Origin: Pochonia chlamydosporia 170
Lineage: Eukaryota; Ascomycota; Sordariomycetes; Hypocreales; Clavicipitaceae
NCBI RefSeq assembly: GCF_001653235.2
Contig: NC_035796.1
Coordinates: forward strand, 62,001 to 126,000
Reading direction: 5' to 3'
DNA length: 64,000 bases
The notes under the pieces were generated by a model that saw only the letters and a program-made list of their open reading frames with translations, was not told the origin of the DNA and did not search any database. Made by a program: the position numbers and the translations under genes. Below are positions 45,358 to 56,739 of this stretch, piece after piece (within the stretch, counting starts at the first letter, position 1; each line of letters opens with the position of its first letter).

Positions 45358-46315
45358 GATGATTGAACAACGGTGTTGCTAACGATGAACTTCACTAGTG
45401 GGGAACGCAAGATTCTAAGAACGGATCCTCCTCTTTTCTCTGTTTTAATGTGTTAGAGTCTTAGCCGATACGCCCTGTAAGCTAGTTCTGTTGCGTCAAC
45501 AATACCCGTTATTGGAGACATCCAGATCGGATGGAATTTGGTGGGTGCGCCTTGGGAGGAAGCACGCTTTCTGCACTTGCTGAGATACTGGATGCCGGGA
45601 AAGTCATTGCGACCCGCTACAAATATATATTAGAAATTGTGAGAGCGAAGATATCATCAGGTTACATCTGATGAGTGAGCACGAAAGGCAACGTCACTGT
45701 CGAATTCAGGTGATTTTTAATCTGATTGCAGAGATCGATATCCAGCATTGTGTCGGAATGACCACTGTGCCACTAGCACAAAAATAGTTGTATCTTTATG
45801 CATGTAAGTTATCCATGATTATATCTGACACATGTTTACCGAGCGTGAAAGTATCAACGTACCTTTGTAACTCGTCCACGGCAACGCTTCAAGCGTAAAC
45901 GAGTCATCTCGCTGCGTCTACATTTCTGGTCTCGATTGATAGGTTTGTAGGGCATAATATTAATTATCAGCCGTACCCTAGTGTCCTTGTGCTACAACGG
46001 GACTAGGAACGATGGCTGCGTGTCGGATTAATCGCTGCAAATATTTCCATTGTGGCTGATAACACCTCAGCTGCACAGCCGTACGACCCGCATATCAGTT
46101 CCTGTGTGGTTTTTAATGGCACATCAGGCCATCAGCTGTCAGCTACTCAAGAGGGGGTAAGTCGTTGCTCTTTGCAATGCTACGATGACGCGACGCGGCA
46201 TTGTACTGCCAACGACTCCTGGTCTTGAGATTGTATTAGATATGGTTACTTGTTACAACTTCGCCGAGGCGGCAAAGCTGCTCACAAGATAAATAGCTGC
46301 ATTTATCCCCTTCTT

Positions 46316-46395
46316 TCAATTGTTATTCAGATAATTCTCATTCAATACAATTGGCACTTTCGTTGTCGTCATGCTCGATCTCATGTGACTTCATA
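46316..46395 (+). repeat. Dispersed repeat, copy 2 of 2
   Basis: Same block as 37850-37935 and in the same orientation; this copy is inside the inverted-repeat element at 45744-47036. Confidence 0.6.
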
Positions 46396-46648
46396 GTTGT
46401 GTGCCAGACTATCATTAATATACCTAATGCCACATGCGCCAGAAGGGCGGCCAAAGATGTCTTGTTGCAGGATCGATGGAACATAACGGCCTCTAATGCA
46501 GAACAACAAGGAAACAGGATTTGAGGCACATACTTTGATGTGGCTCGATATATTGGCAATATCGTGCGGATGTCGCAGAAAGCAAGAGCTTCCGAGACTG
46601 TGTACTTCGGCTTCGGCCATAACTACTTGAATTCCAAGCCTTGCGCAA

Positions 46649-46652
<4 letters not shown>

Positions 46653-46689
<37 letters not shown>
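46653..46689. repeat. AT dinucleotide microsatellite
   Basis: Uninterrupted alternating A and T over 37 bases. A run of 15 G follows at 46903-46917. Confidence 0.9.
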
Positions 46690-46694
<5 letters not shown>

Positions 46695-47036
46695 GTTGGG
46701 GAGAGAGGAGGGGGACACGCACCGCATCTTCTATGAACTTGGAAGCTGGAATGTATTGTAAGTTGTGGTTTGGAGCCTGTAAAAGTATCAAAACGTGACC
46801 GTTGTTGCTGCGTAGCAATTTGTGGCCCGCATGCATATAGCTCCCAGGTGATTCTCCTGGGACAGCCTTTTCAAAGTTTCTACGTGGGACCTTCCCAAGT
46901 TAGGGGGGGGGGGGGGGAGTATAAATCGCTATTGCGCATAGCCAGTATGTCAGATATAATCATCGATAACTACATGCATAAAGATACAAATACTTGTTTT
47001 GTGCGAGTGGCACAGTGGTCATTCCGACACAATGCT

Positions 47037-47580
47037 ACAGCTGACGAAATTTAACTGGTCGGCAATCTCGGAGCCCCAGGCCTCTGAATGAAGTGTGTCA
47101 TTCGCTTTTGCTAACTTGGTCGCCAAATGCGACTCTTTGGTTCCTTCAGCCACCATGAATCGTTGTTCCCGTCCTTTCGTGCCGCGCCGCCATCTTGTTA
47201 CTGTGGCTCGACATCTGCAGTCACGATAGGCGAAGCACATTAAAATCGGGGTTATACGATTCTGATGAGTCATTTCTTCGTAGAATCAATGACTTTTGCC
47301 TCTGAGGTTTGAGGAGAGACATGCAATTCTTCCAACAAATAGACAAACGAGTGTAACCGCCGGGTGCCAGCGTGGGAAAGGGAAAAGAGCTGAAGAGCAG
47401 GTGACATCTGATCGTCAATACATATTAGCTCACAGCGAACTTGTTAGTCATGGACTGGCTGGACCAGAAAGGAGGTTGAATGGTTGTGGGCGGCGTGATC
47501 TTGTACCCGTTGATACTGGCATGATGTCAGCAGCTTGTAAATTAACTTCAGAGTGTGCAATATTATGGCGAAAAAGACAC
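47037..47580. other. Spacer downstream of the GH3 relic
   Basis: No supported gene. Overlapping short frames on both strands have no motifs. Confidence 0.35.
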
Positions 47581-50298
47581 CTACGAGTAGTTACCACCGC
47601 AAAGTTCTTTGTTATTTCCCGAACACTTGTAGTCGCACTTAGAGTCGTCCAGCAAAGCCGCACCTTTGGCTATGACGTCTCCGCAAAAACATTGACTGGC
47701 GAGACATATGGTGTTAGCTTGTTGCCTGACAGCACTGGGGGAAGGGAAGAACAGCGGACTGACGTTCCCATATTCGACGCCGGCGAACAAGTGTCCGGCT
47801 TCTTGACATTGGTCAGCACATTGCTGCGGCGAGTTTGTGGAGGGGAGGTCGGGGAGCTGGATGGAGAGGATCCGGGAGCTGCTGTCTTGGTAACAACCCT
47901 GGTAGGACAACGGAACTGGGGCGGGAGGCGGCACGGGCACCGTCTCGATCACCGTGTCACGGCCGGTGAGTTTGAAATTGAAGGAAAGGCGGGCGTCGCT
48001 GTCCAGGGTGAGAGTGTAGTCACCGGGGTAGATAACTATACTGCCCTCCGTGTCTGCGCGCGCAAGACCTCCTAGCGGGATTTTCAGGGTAAGGGTCTCC
48101 GTGTGGTCGACTCTGATGTCGTGCAGGCGGCCATATGTCACAAGGCTCTTCAATGGGTATGGCCCGGGGCCAGCGTTCTTTGTGGACAGGAATAGCATAC
48201 CGACATAATCGGAGGTCATTTTTGCCTTACCGCCAGCATTCTTCACATTAATGGCAACGGTCGCAAACGGAGTCTTGTCAACAACTTGACCAGCCTGAAC
48301 AGCCGAGATAAGTTCAGAGATACTGTAAGTCTCTTTAGGGGCAGATTTCCAGGAAAATTTAAAATCGGTGTAATGCAGCCCGTGGCCAAACGGCAACACC
48401 GGCTTATTGAACCATTTGTACGTTCTCCCAGGATTTCCGGTACTAATACCTGGCCGCAGCGCAGGATCAAGCATGCTATGGTAGTCGACGTATCCGGCGG
48501 GATACTGCGTGACAGGAAGTCTCCCGGCAATGGACCGTGTCCCATCCATCACATCCCGAAGAGCGTTGCCGCCCTCCTGGCCGGGATAGCCAGCCCACAC
48601 GATGGCCTTGACGGCAGCATTGGACAAGAGATCAGAATCGTCCAATTGGCCACCGCTAAACTGCACGACGATTAAGAGCTTACCCAGATCAGACAGTTTG
48701 GAGATAAGGTGCAGCTGCCCGCCAGGCCAGACAAGATCCCGACGATCACTGTCTTTAGTCTCGGTACGCTTATTAAGACCGCCACAGTATATGATATAGT
48801 TGGACGACTTAGCAAGGTTAATAGACTCGTTGAATCTGCCAGTTTTGTTGCCTGTCATGTCGGCGCCGTAAGCGTGCTGAATATTGTGCCATTTTGTCTG
48901 CATAGCCTTCAAAGAGCTAACCAAGTAGGGAGCAGGGCCGGCATAAGTCGATTGCATAGCGTTAGGGTTATTAGCCCACGAGCCAATAATTGCAACATTA
49001 GCAACTTCCTTTGGCAAGGGTAAGATGCTGTTGTTCTTAAGCAACGTTATGCCCTTTACTGCGGCTTCATAGGCGAGTGACTGAGCGTCAGCGGTATTAA
49101 CGTCTAACCAGCTAAGCTTTGCGTACGATGACTTTTTGTCGAAGTACCCGACTCAAAGCAGAGAGCGATAGAGCCGCGCAAGAGACTTGTCAAGCGTCCG
49201 CTCGGTAGTAAGACCCTGGCTGATGTCGTCCTTAAGGTGGCTATAAGCATGCTCAGTGCCGCACTCAATATCAGTTCCAGCATTTAGAGATGCAGCAGCT
49301 GCGTCAGAAGCATTCTTGGCATAATGATGATGGGTAGCGACAGCATCGACGGCGGCACAATCTCCGACAATCCATTGGTGAGGTTCAGACCACCCCCAAT
49401 GTTCTCGGAGAATGGTCTAAAGTAAGTAGCTGTTAGCACAGGATGGGATACCATTAACAGCGCTATATGAGCACATCAATGCACCAGCCTTGGCGTCTCG
49501 GGTGCAAGCTTTAAAAGGGGGCATATAATAGTCGGAAAGATCTTGCGGCGTGGGGTTAAAGCTATTATTAAATTAACCTCCCTTAACGTCATAAACAGCG
49601 TAATGCTTACAGGCGGCAATAACCTGCATCTCCTCGGGGTTAACGCCTCCCTGTAGACCGGTAATAAAGCTATATGTATAGTTCTAAGCGTGAAAAGGAT
49701 CTTCTCCAGGTGTCTCCATGCCTCTTCCCCATCTTGGATCTTTAAATGTGCTAATATTAGGGCCAAAGAAGTTAAAGCTGGAATATCTGCTATTGGCAAA
49801 AGCTCGGCCCTCCTTGCCAATAATGCTCACAACGCGGTGAATAAGATTGTCGTTAAAGGCTGCTCCCATGAGAATTAGCATGGGAAAATAAGTTGCCGAG
49901 GAAAAATTTACACCAGGTACAGGATCGAAAAACATATCACTACCGGCGACGCCATGAAGGGTCTCGGCGCTCCAGATGTATTGAGGAAGCCCCAATCTCC
50001 GAACACCTGGAGCATAGAAATAGAGGTTGTCAGTCTTTTCTTGAAGAGTGAAGTTGCCGATGAATCGTGCAACACGCTGGTCAGGGCTCAAAGACGTGTC
50101 GCATATGGGAGTGCTACGAAGCGGATCCCGTGTGCAATCAGGCAACGTTCGTAAAGCGTGCGGGTCAGGCCAATAGTTGCTGGCATCAGCGGCAGCCTGG
50201 GCTAGAAGCCCTCTGAAGACGGAATAAATAAGGGTGGTTATCACCATGTTTGTGGGAACGCTGATGGAGAGTTGAGCTCGGGATTTTGCAGCCTCCAT
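47581..50298 (-). pseudogene. GH3 beta-xylosidase relic with C-terminal WSC module
   Basis: The gene opens at 50298 (or at the inner ATG 50247, giving a signal-peptide-like MVITTLIYSVF). It shows typical GH3 exo-beta-xylosidase blocks: LPQYIWSAETLHGVAG, NIS-FKDPRWGRGMETPGEDP, ACKHYAVYD, ALMCSYSAVNGIPSC, LNAGTDIECGTEHAY, then the second GH3 domain and a fibronectin-III-like end. A WSC module follows (YQGCYQDSSS to CGDV..CSGNNKELCGGNYS). Breaks lie in the middle third: TAG in place of Gln after EDPFHA (49684), a stop after YDVKGG, and frame changes around 49420 and 49140. The 3' part (49044-47581) is open and well preserved. It can no longer give a full enzyme. Confidence 0.85.
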
Positions 50299-51540
50299 GA
50301 CGAAGTGAAGCTAGGGACGCAATAATTCTTATCCTTTGCAGTAGGTCCAGGGAAGTTTCTCCCGTTTATCCTCTGAGACCTCTGGGTTACAATGAGGCAT
50401 GTACGTCGGAAGCGGGTTACCTTACCTAGCAGCGTTTACATACCTACATACCTACCTACCAAGGTAGGTAGTGTGGAGAGTGGACATTCCTGGTACTAGC
50501 CATGTACGAGCAACTTATTACTGGCAACCGAACAGTGTAATTTCGACCCCGCAGAAATAGCCCAAAGATGGGGACTGCATGTTTCCGGCGTTAGCCATTC
50601 ACCCGCAGCGTAACACCAACACAGGTTCCTACGGTTCGTCGCTCAGAGTATGCTATATAAGCGAACCTATTGCAAATCATTTACCCAGCTGCGTAACGGC
50701 AGACGGCGTTTACTGAATTACCCGACAGATGCCTATTAATCGGTCGAGAACGTGTCTGACAAGTCTCGGCAGATTGTCAGAAGTACACACATGCCAGGAG
50801 GTTGTGGAGCTGTAAGTGTCTTTGCTCTCACACCTCGCCTGCGCGTAGAGAGAAACGATCAGGAGCGGATACGCAATTGATAGGAGAATAGGATATTAGC
50901 TAATATTCCAAGCTGCAACGGGCAGGTCTATCGGAGCCTCTGTGGCAGCTTGCGCATATCAACCTGACCTTCTTATGCAAAAAGGATACGAGATTGAATC
51001 TACTGTCCGCATTCAATCTTATGCACTTCCGTCAGCATATTGTAAGGTGACAGGACCAGCCGGAGCTACCCACGGGCTAAATGTGACTAGATAGAACAGC
51101 TCGTATGCCCTTAATATGTGAAGTCGACGATTAATATACCGGCGGCGCTTTGACGTCTGTTCGGCGGAGCTATTCCTTCGCAGTTTTCCCGCAAAACCCC
51201 GGATCCGAGCATCGTCCTTCCTCCACGGCTTGAAGCTACGCATCCAAACATCGAACTTCAATCCTGGCAGCCTTGGCCGCACCGCATTAGAACCCGACGA
51301 CCAAATCGGAGCCGCCCCAATTAGATGAGGATAGATATACAAGGTCGAAAGACCCGTCTTGGGCGGCAATGGGCAATTCGTCGAAGTGATGCAGCCATCA
51401 GTCTTGGCCGCGTCTCCAGACAAACCCATGGATAAGAGTCATGAGCGTAACAACTAAGAACGGCGACAGTTTAAATCACTGGGTCACTATCTTCACTATT
51501 GACCGGAACCGCACTGATAAAGCAGCCGACTCTCACCATT
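50299..51540. other. Spacer between GH3 and GH95 relics
   Basis: Includes the old promoter of the GH3 relic. A perfect 9-bp-stem hairpin CTACCTACC/GGTAGGTAG lies at 50452-50471. A minus-strand frame at 51019-51429 (136 codons) has no recognisable domain. Confidence 0.4.
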
Positions 51541-51790
51541 GTCCTGGCATGGCTGGGTACCCGGGCCTTGGCTGCCCTCGACGGGTTACAATTCCTGTGG
51601 TATACGGCGCCAGCGACTGACTAGTCAACTGGCGCCTTGCCCATAGGCAACGGCAGACTACACGCGGCCATCGTCGACGGCGGCGGCGACAAAATCATCT
51701 CCATCAACGAGGATACTATCTAGTCAGGTCCGATCCAGGACCGCACCCCCAATGGACTCGCCGAGACAGACTATTGCTACCCAGCAAAGC
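51541..51790 (+). pseudogene. GH95 alpha-L-fucosidase N-terminal fragment
   Basis: A plus-strand reading contains FLWYTAPATD, TGALPIGNGRLHAAI, IISINEDTI and SGPIQDRTPNGL, the start of fungal GH95 alpha-L-fucosidases. Two tryptophan codons (before STGAL and before SGPIQ) are TAG, both explained by one G-to-A change in TpG context. Similarity stops after NGL; the other roughly 700 residues of a GH95 enzyme are absent. Confidence 0.7.
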
Positions 51791-52373
51791 AAGACCTGCA
51801 GGCGGAGGTATCTAAATCAGACAACGGCAACCACGGTCTAGCTGATTGGGCCGCCAATTAGCTTTTGCAAGTCCTGGTAGTGTCAACACTACCAAACGGT
51901 GCCTATACAAAGCACCCGACCCGCCGTGTGTAGTGAATGCATTGCTCAGGCGTCTCACTGTCCCAAAAGGAGCAATGCCTCACTTCAGCAAATAACAGGT
52001 TTCCAGCAGCCAGCCATTACACCCACCTACAGTTAATAGTCCAGGCATTTTGGGGATATGCGGTGGCTGTGTTGTCGGCTTAATCAGGGTATCAATACGG
52101 CGTGCTCAGGCAACATCATTTCGCGCTCGTTTCTTCTTGGATTTTTTTTTGTCGCAACTGATCAGTTCATCTCACAGGGATTTACGCTTTACATAGTGCT
52201 CATGGAGAAGCATTCAAGCCTCGTTAAGAATAGCCCGAGTTTGCCATTAGTATATCTTGTTCAGAAGCAATGCCGCAGGCCAAGACTGACTCGAGGCCTA
52301 AAAGGCTTAACAACTAGCCTTCCCAGTTTCATAAACCACATGGCCACAAGTGTAGAGTTCATTTCAGCATTGA
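51791..52373. other. Spacer downstream of the WSC-GH3 gene
   Basis: 3' flank of the intact xylosidase gene. Nothing further is recognised; a plus-strand frame from 52058 is not supported. Confidence 0.4.
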
Positions 52374-55127
52374 CTACGGGGATTGTCTCGGAAGGGTGTC
52401 GATCTTGGTCGCCTGACCAGTCAACGTAAACTTCCAAGTGATCTTGGTGTCACTATCCAGAGCCAGAGTATAATCTCCGGGATAGATATATAGGTCGCCG
52501 TTACTATCCGCTCTCGCCAACGAGCCCAGATTAACTGTAAGTTTTAACTGCTTAGTGAAGCCAACACTAATCTTGTATAGACGCCCGTACGCAGCAAGTT
52601 GCTTGATCGGACGTGGTGAAGGCCCAGCATTGGAAGACAGGAATAGCAAGCCGACATAGTCCGAAGAGAGGTTTGTGTTTCCTCCCGTATTGTTGACATT
52701 TACAACAAGGTCCACAAACTTGGCCAGGTCCTTGAAACCCCGAGTATTTTTTACCAGTGTCCCGATATTATAGGATGCTTCGCTCGGCGTTGACTGCCAG
52801 GAAATGGAAAAGTTGGTATAGTGCTGACCGTAACCGAACGGGAAAACAGGCTCGCCCGTATACCACTTATATGTTCTTCCTGGAACGCCCGAGCTCGGCC
52901 GCATGGTCATATCCTTGATGTTGTTGCCATTGATATAGCTTGCAGCATACTGTGTGACGGGCAGTCTTCCAGCCGGAGGTGCTACGCCTGTAAGAACATC
53001 GAAAAGGGCATTCCCGCCTGCTTGACCTGGGTACCCTGCCCATAATATTGCGTTGACATTGGAATTCTTAACTAGGTCAGAGTCATCTACCTGGCCACCG
53101 CCAAACTGAACAATGATTAGAGGCTTCCCAAGGGCGGATAGTTTGGAGACTAGGTCCAGCTGATTGCGCGGCCAGGCTATGTCAAGCCGATCGTTGCCCT
53201 CGTCCTCAATAGACCCATCGATTCCTCCTAGATATAGGATGTAATCCGACGCCTTAGCTACTTCGATTGCATCTAAATCCTCTCCGTTCTCCGTATTGAT
53301 GCCTGTACCCCGACTGTATTTCACGACGGACCAGTGGCTTTGGAAAGCGCTGAGTGGGCTAATGATGGGAACCGGCGCAATGCCACGATAACCAGAACTG
53401 CCTTGCATTTCGGTCGTCGCATCGGCCCATGGCCCGATCACTGCTACCTTCGAAAGATTCTTGGATAGTGGAAGAATGCCGTCGTTCTTAAGTAGAACCA
53501 TTCCCTCGGTAGCAGCGCGGTGTGCAAGTTGCTGAGCTTGTGTGGTGTTGACATCTTTCCAGCCAAGAGAATTATATTGTTCAGGAGGATTGAAATATCC
53601 AACCTTGATCAAGGCTGAATAGAGTCGGTTCAGGGACTTGTCGAGTGTCGCCTCTGTAGTGCCATTAGACGCAATACTATCATGCAAGTTCCGAGGATAT
53701 GTAGTTCCACAGTCAAGATCGGTACCCGCGTTTAACGAGACAGCTGCGCCCTCGACATCGTCAGCGTAAAACTTGGTGTTATGAACGGCGTCGCAGTCAG
53801 AGACAACGTAGTTGAATGGCTCGTTAAAACTCCAGTGGTCACGAAGGATGTCTTTGAGAAGATACTTGCTTCCGCAAGCAGGCGAACCATTAACTGCGTT
53901 ATAGGCACACATGATAGAGGCAGCTTTGGCATCTCTAACGCACGTCCGAAAGATCGGGAGGTAGTATTCTGCCATATCCTGCAAGGTCGGGCGGACATCA
54001 ATCGTAAATCTACCCGTTTCAATATCGTAAGCGGCATAGTGCTTGCAAGTTGCCAAGACTTTGTAGACTTCTGGATTGACACCACCCTGCAAGCCGCTCA
54101 CATAATTGTAGACGTATTTTTGAATATGATAAGAGTCTTCTCCAGGGGTCTCCTGACCTCTGCCCCAGCGGGGATCGCGGTACGGGTTGATATTTGGCGT
54201 CCAGTAATCAAAGCCCATACGTCCGCTATTTGCAAAGGCACGAGCCTCTGTGCCGATCGTAGTTGCCACTTCGTTGATCAATGAGTCGTCAAATGCGGCA
54301 CCCATTGAGATGGGCATGGGGAAGCTGGTCGCAGCGCTGAAATTCGCTCCGAATGGAGTGTTGAATTGAGTAGTACCTCGAGCGACGCCGTGTAAGGCCT
54401 CGTTGGCCCAACGATATTGAGGCAAACCAAGCCTTAGGACCCCCGCGACCGGGCCAAACCAGTCCATACTTCCACTGTTCGCGATCTTTTCATCCAGCGT
54501 CATCTCCTTGATGAGAGCAGCTGCTCTGTCTTGAATGCTCTTTCCGGTATCACAGACGTCATTAGAACAGAGCGGTTGCCGAGTGCAGTCTGCTAGCATT
54601 AGGCTTCTTGGAGGGTTTTTGGGGTTTTTAATTGCGTATACATTGATCCTGTTGGAGTGTTAGGTTTATTTGTGTGGGCAAATGAACGATTCGTTTCTTA
54701 CGCGAGGTTACCTCCACAGGAAATCTTTGAATTACCGGGGCATTTGGCATTACACTTGCTCTCGTCAATTTTCTGGGCGGACTCGGCAATGGCGTGTGCG
54801 CAGAAGCACTGCCTAGGATGTTCGGTCAATTTGTTAGGGGAGTTCTTGTAGGCATGAGAAGTTAACCTCAAAAGCTTACGTGGTGTACTCGACGCCACTG
54901 TACTCATATCCGTCAGACCCGCAAAGGTCAGCGCAATACTGGGGACTGTTAAGGCTTCCCAAGTCCATGAACTGGTCTTGGAGGATTCGACGATCGCCGA
55001 AGTCACTATAGCAACCAGAATAGCTGATTTGGGCGTTGTAAGCTGGCAAGCATGTTCTAGAGTGAACACCGTCGATAACCAACATGGACAGTATCCACGT
55101 CAGCCGCTTAAATGCTGGGCTTATCAT
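52374..55127 (-). CDS. Secreted WSC-GH3 exo-1,4-beta-xylosidase (877 aa, 3 exons)
   Basis: This is a glycoside hydrolase family 3 enzyme that would release xylose from xylo-oligosaccharides outside the cell. Exons are 55127-54880, 54812-54702 and 54648-52374; introns of 67 and 53 nt have GT-AG ends, and all phases agree. ATG 55127 gives a signal peptide (MISPAFKRLTWILSMLVIDG). A WSC module follows at about residues 30-120 (YSGCYSDFGDRRIL, CADLCGSDGYEYSGVEYT, QCFCA, CPGNSKISCGG). A short linker (NPKNPPRS) leads to GH3 from residue 137. The GH3 part keeps DPRWGRGQETPGED, CKHYAAYD and the nucleophile in VVSDCDAV (Asp404), plus the C-terminal fibronectin-III-like domain. The neighbouring relic has its WSC module at the other end. 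Confidence 0.88.
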
Positions 55128-55251
55128 AGCAAAAAGAGGGCGCCAAATCAAACTGCTCTTCTAGTCTCGCGTAATTTGATCTTGCTAGGCAGCTATAAAA
55201 AGTAGTTAAGAGCTGCGCCTAGGTTGGAATATGAACCGAACATGATTCGTG

Positions 55252-55259
55252 TATTTATA
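55252..55259 (-). promoter_or_regulatory. TATA box of the WSC-GH3 gene
   Basis: TATAAATA on the minus strand, about 125 bases upstream of the ATG at 55127. A CCGGGG hexamer at 55328-55333 fits the CreA consensus SYGGRG, a weak and common motif. Confidence 0.4.
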
Positions 55260-56739
55260 GTGGACAATTGATATACGCCCAACCAATTTGCTACATTGGC
55301 GCTGCTTACACAAGTCTAGAATTTTTGCCGGGGACTCATATGGATCCCCATGATTTGGCCCCATGCGATATTTCAGTCTAGATACTCTCTGCCATTACCC
55401 GACGGGTAAGTAGTTCCAATATCTGCCTGTCCCAATTACGTTGAGAAAGTTGCCAATGACGCGTCGTCATCTTCGGTAGCACATTACCAAATGACAGGGT
55501 GTATCCATCACTCCATTTCCGCAAACGTAGCAGGCTGGGAAGGCTTGCATACCCGAGGAAATATAAGCTAGTAGACATGTTGTACTATTGAGAAGTACTG
55601 TAACGTTACCTAAACGGTATAATGCTCTGGAATCTTGTGTAACTAACATGGTCGTTGTCGATAGGGGCGGCAGTATCTCTGTACATTGTTTTAACGAGAG
55701 CAGCCACAGCTGCCATTTGGGGTAGGTAGGGATGTGCTCTAGTCTCCACCTCTAGGCCGCCGGTATTAACATCAGACCATTTTACTGATATGAGTATTAG
55801 GCTTGTCATGCTATCATTACGGCTCGTATCGTGCAATAATATCACGAGGCTGCTACTGAATCTAGCTATGATATCATGAGCTAGGCTTGATGCTCTGGAC
55901 CCGGCTCTATCGGGCTTGGAGCTTCGGCGCCAGTGCAGTTCCTAGATAAGCAAGTAAATTAATCGTGTCCCAAGTCGCTAACCAGCAACGTATACAGGAT
56001 TATTATCCATACGCCTATGGGATACGGTCTTCCATACAAAAGTATTCCATACACGTATTCCATATCCCATACCTATGGAATACTTCAGTAGTTTGCGAAA
56101 ACTATTAGTCCCAGTGCTGTAGGTTGTTTCATGGTGTCTCAAAGCGGTTCTTTAACCGGATTATGCTTCAGATTCAGCGCTGCTAGCAACTGATGTTTGA
56201 GAGAGCAAGAAAATGAGTAAAATTACCAGAATTCCGAGAATCTTATGACTGAAATGTGAATATGTAGGAGTATTTCACGCGCATAGAATAACTTCCATAC
56301 AGGGTTCATTCCATATTCCATATTCCATATAGACCTGTATGGAGTATAGAGTATGGATAGGAAGTCTAAACGTATACACGCAAGCTCGAAGCTCGCCTCG
56401 AACCTGCTTTCCTCATGTTTTCCTCAGCTCTAGATAGACAATACGAAGGCATTTGCTTATTAAACAAAGTGTTACGCCGTTACAGGACGAAGGGAATTCA
56501 CTGGTGTTAAAGAGGGCGTAGAAATGTCCCGCCCAGAATTAAAGAACAATAAACTCGTCACGAGCAACTACCCGTGAGCCATGGTACAGAATATAGCTAA
56601 CTATGACTGTCATAGCGTGGCAAGAATTGCCGAATTAAATGCTCTGTTCATCGGAACAAACAAAAACGAGGCAAAGCGTTACTGAAACTAGCAAAACAGG
56701 CGCTACCTATAACTCTTCCAGTCTCAACATGAATATCCA
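55260..56739. other. Intergenic region between WSC-GH3 and GH27 genes
   Basis: No gene is supported; minus-strand frames at 55378-55845 lack motifs. The interval 56010-56370 is dense in CCATA/TATGG motifs, described separately. Confidence 0.4.
56010..56370. repeat. Cluster of CCATA/TATGG motifs with hairpin potential
   Basis: Many copies of TTCCATA or CCATAC and their complements occur in two groups (56010-56090 and 56285-56370). One pair forms a perfect hairpin: GTATTCCATA at 56055-56064 and TATGGAATAC at 56074-56083 with a 9-base loop. Confidence 0.55.

Larger units (their letters stand above)
45744..47036. mobile_element. 1.3-kb segment bounded by long inverted repeats
   Basis: The arms at 45744-45830 and 46948-47036 are inverted copies of about 88 bp, both beginning AGCATTGTGTCGGAATGACC when read inward, with few differences. 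The interior has no transposase-like frame; it contains the dispersed repeat copy at 46316, an AT microsatellite and a 15-base G run. This looks like a non-autonomous DNA transposon with long terminal inverted repeats. I could not recognise a target-site duplication, so the superfamily is open. Confidence 0.65.

Noticed and set aside
46540..46836. Open frames running through the AT microsatellite
   Set aside because: The alternating Tyr-Ile coding is an artefact of the dinucleotide repeat.
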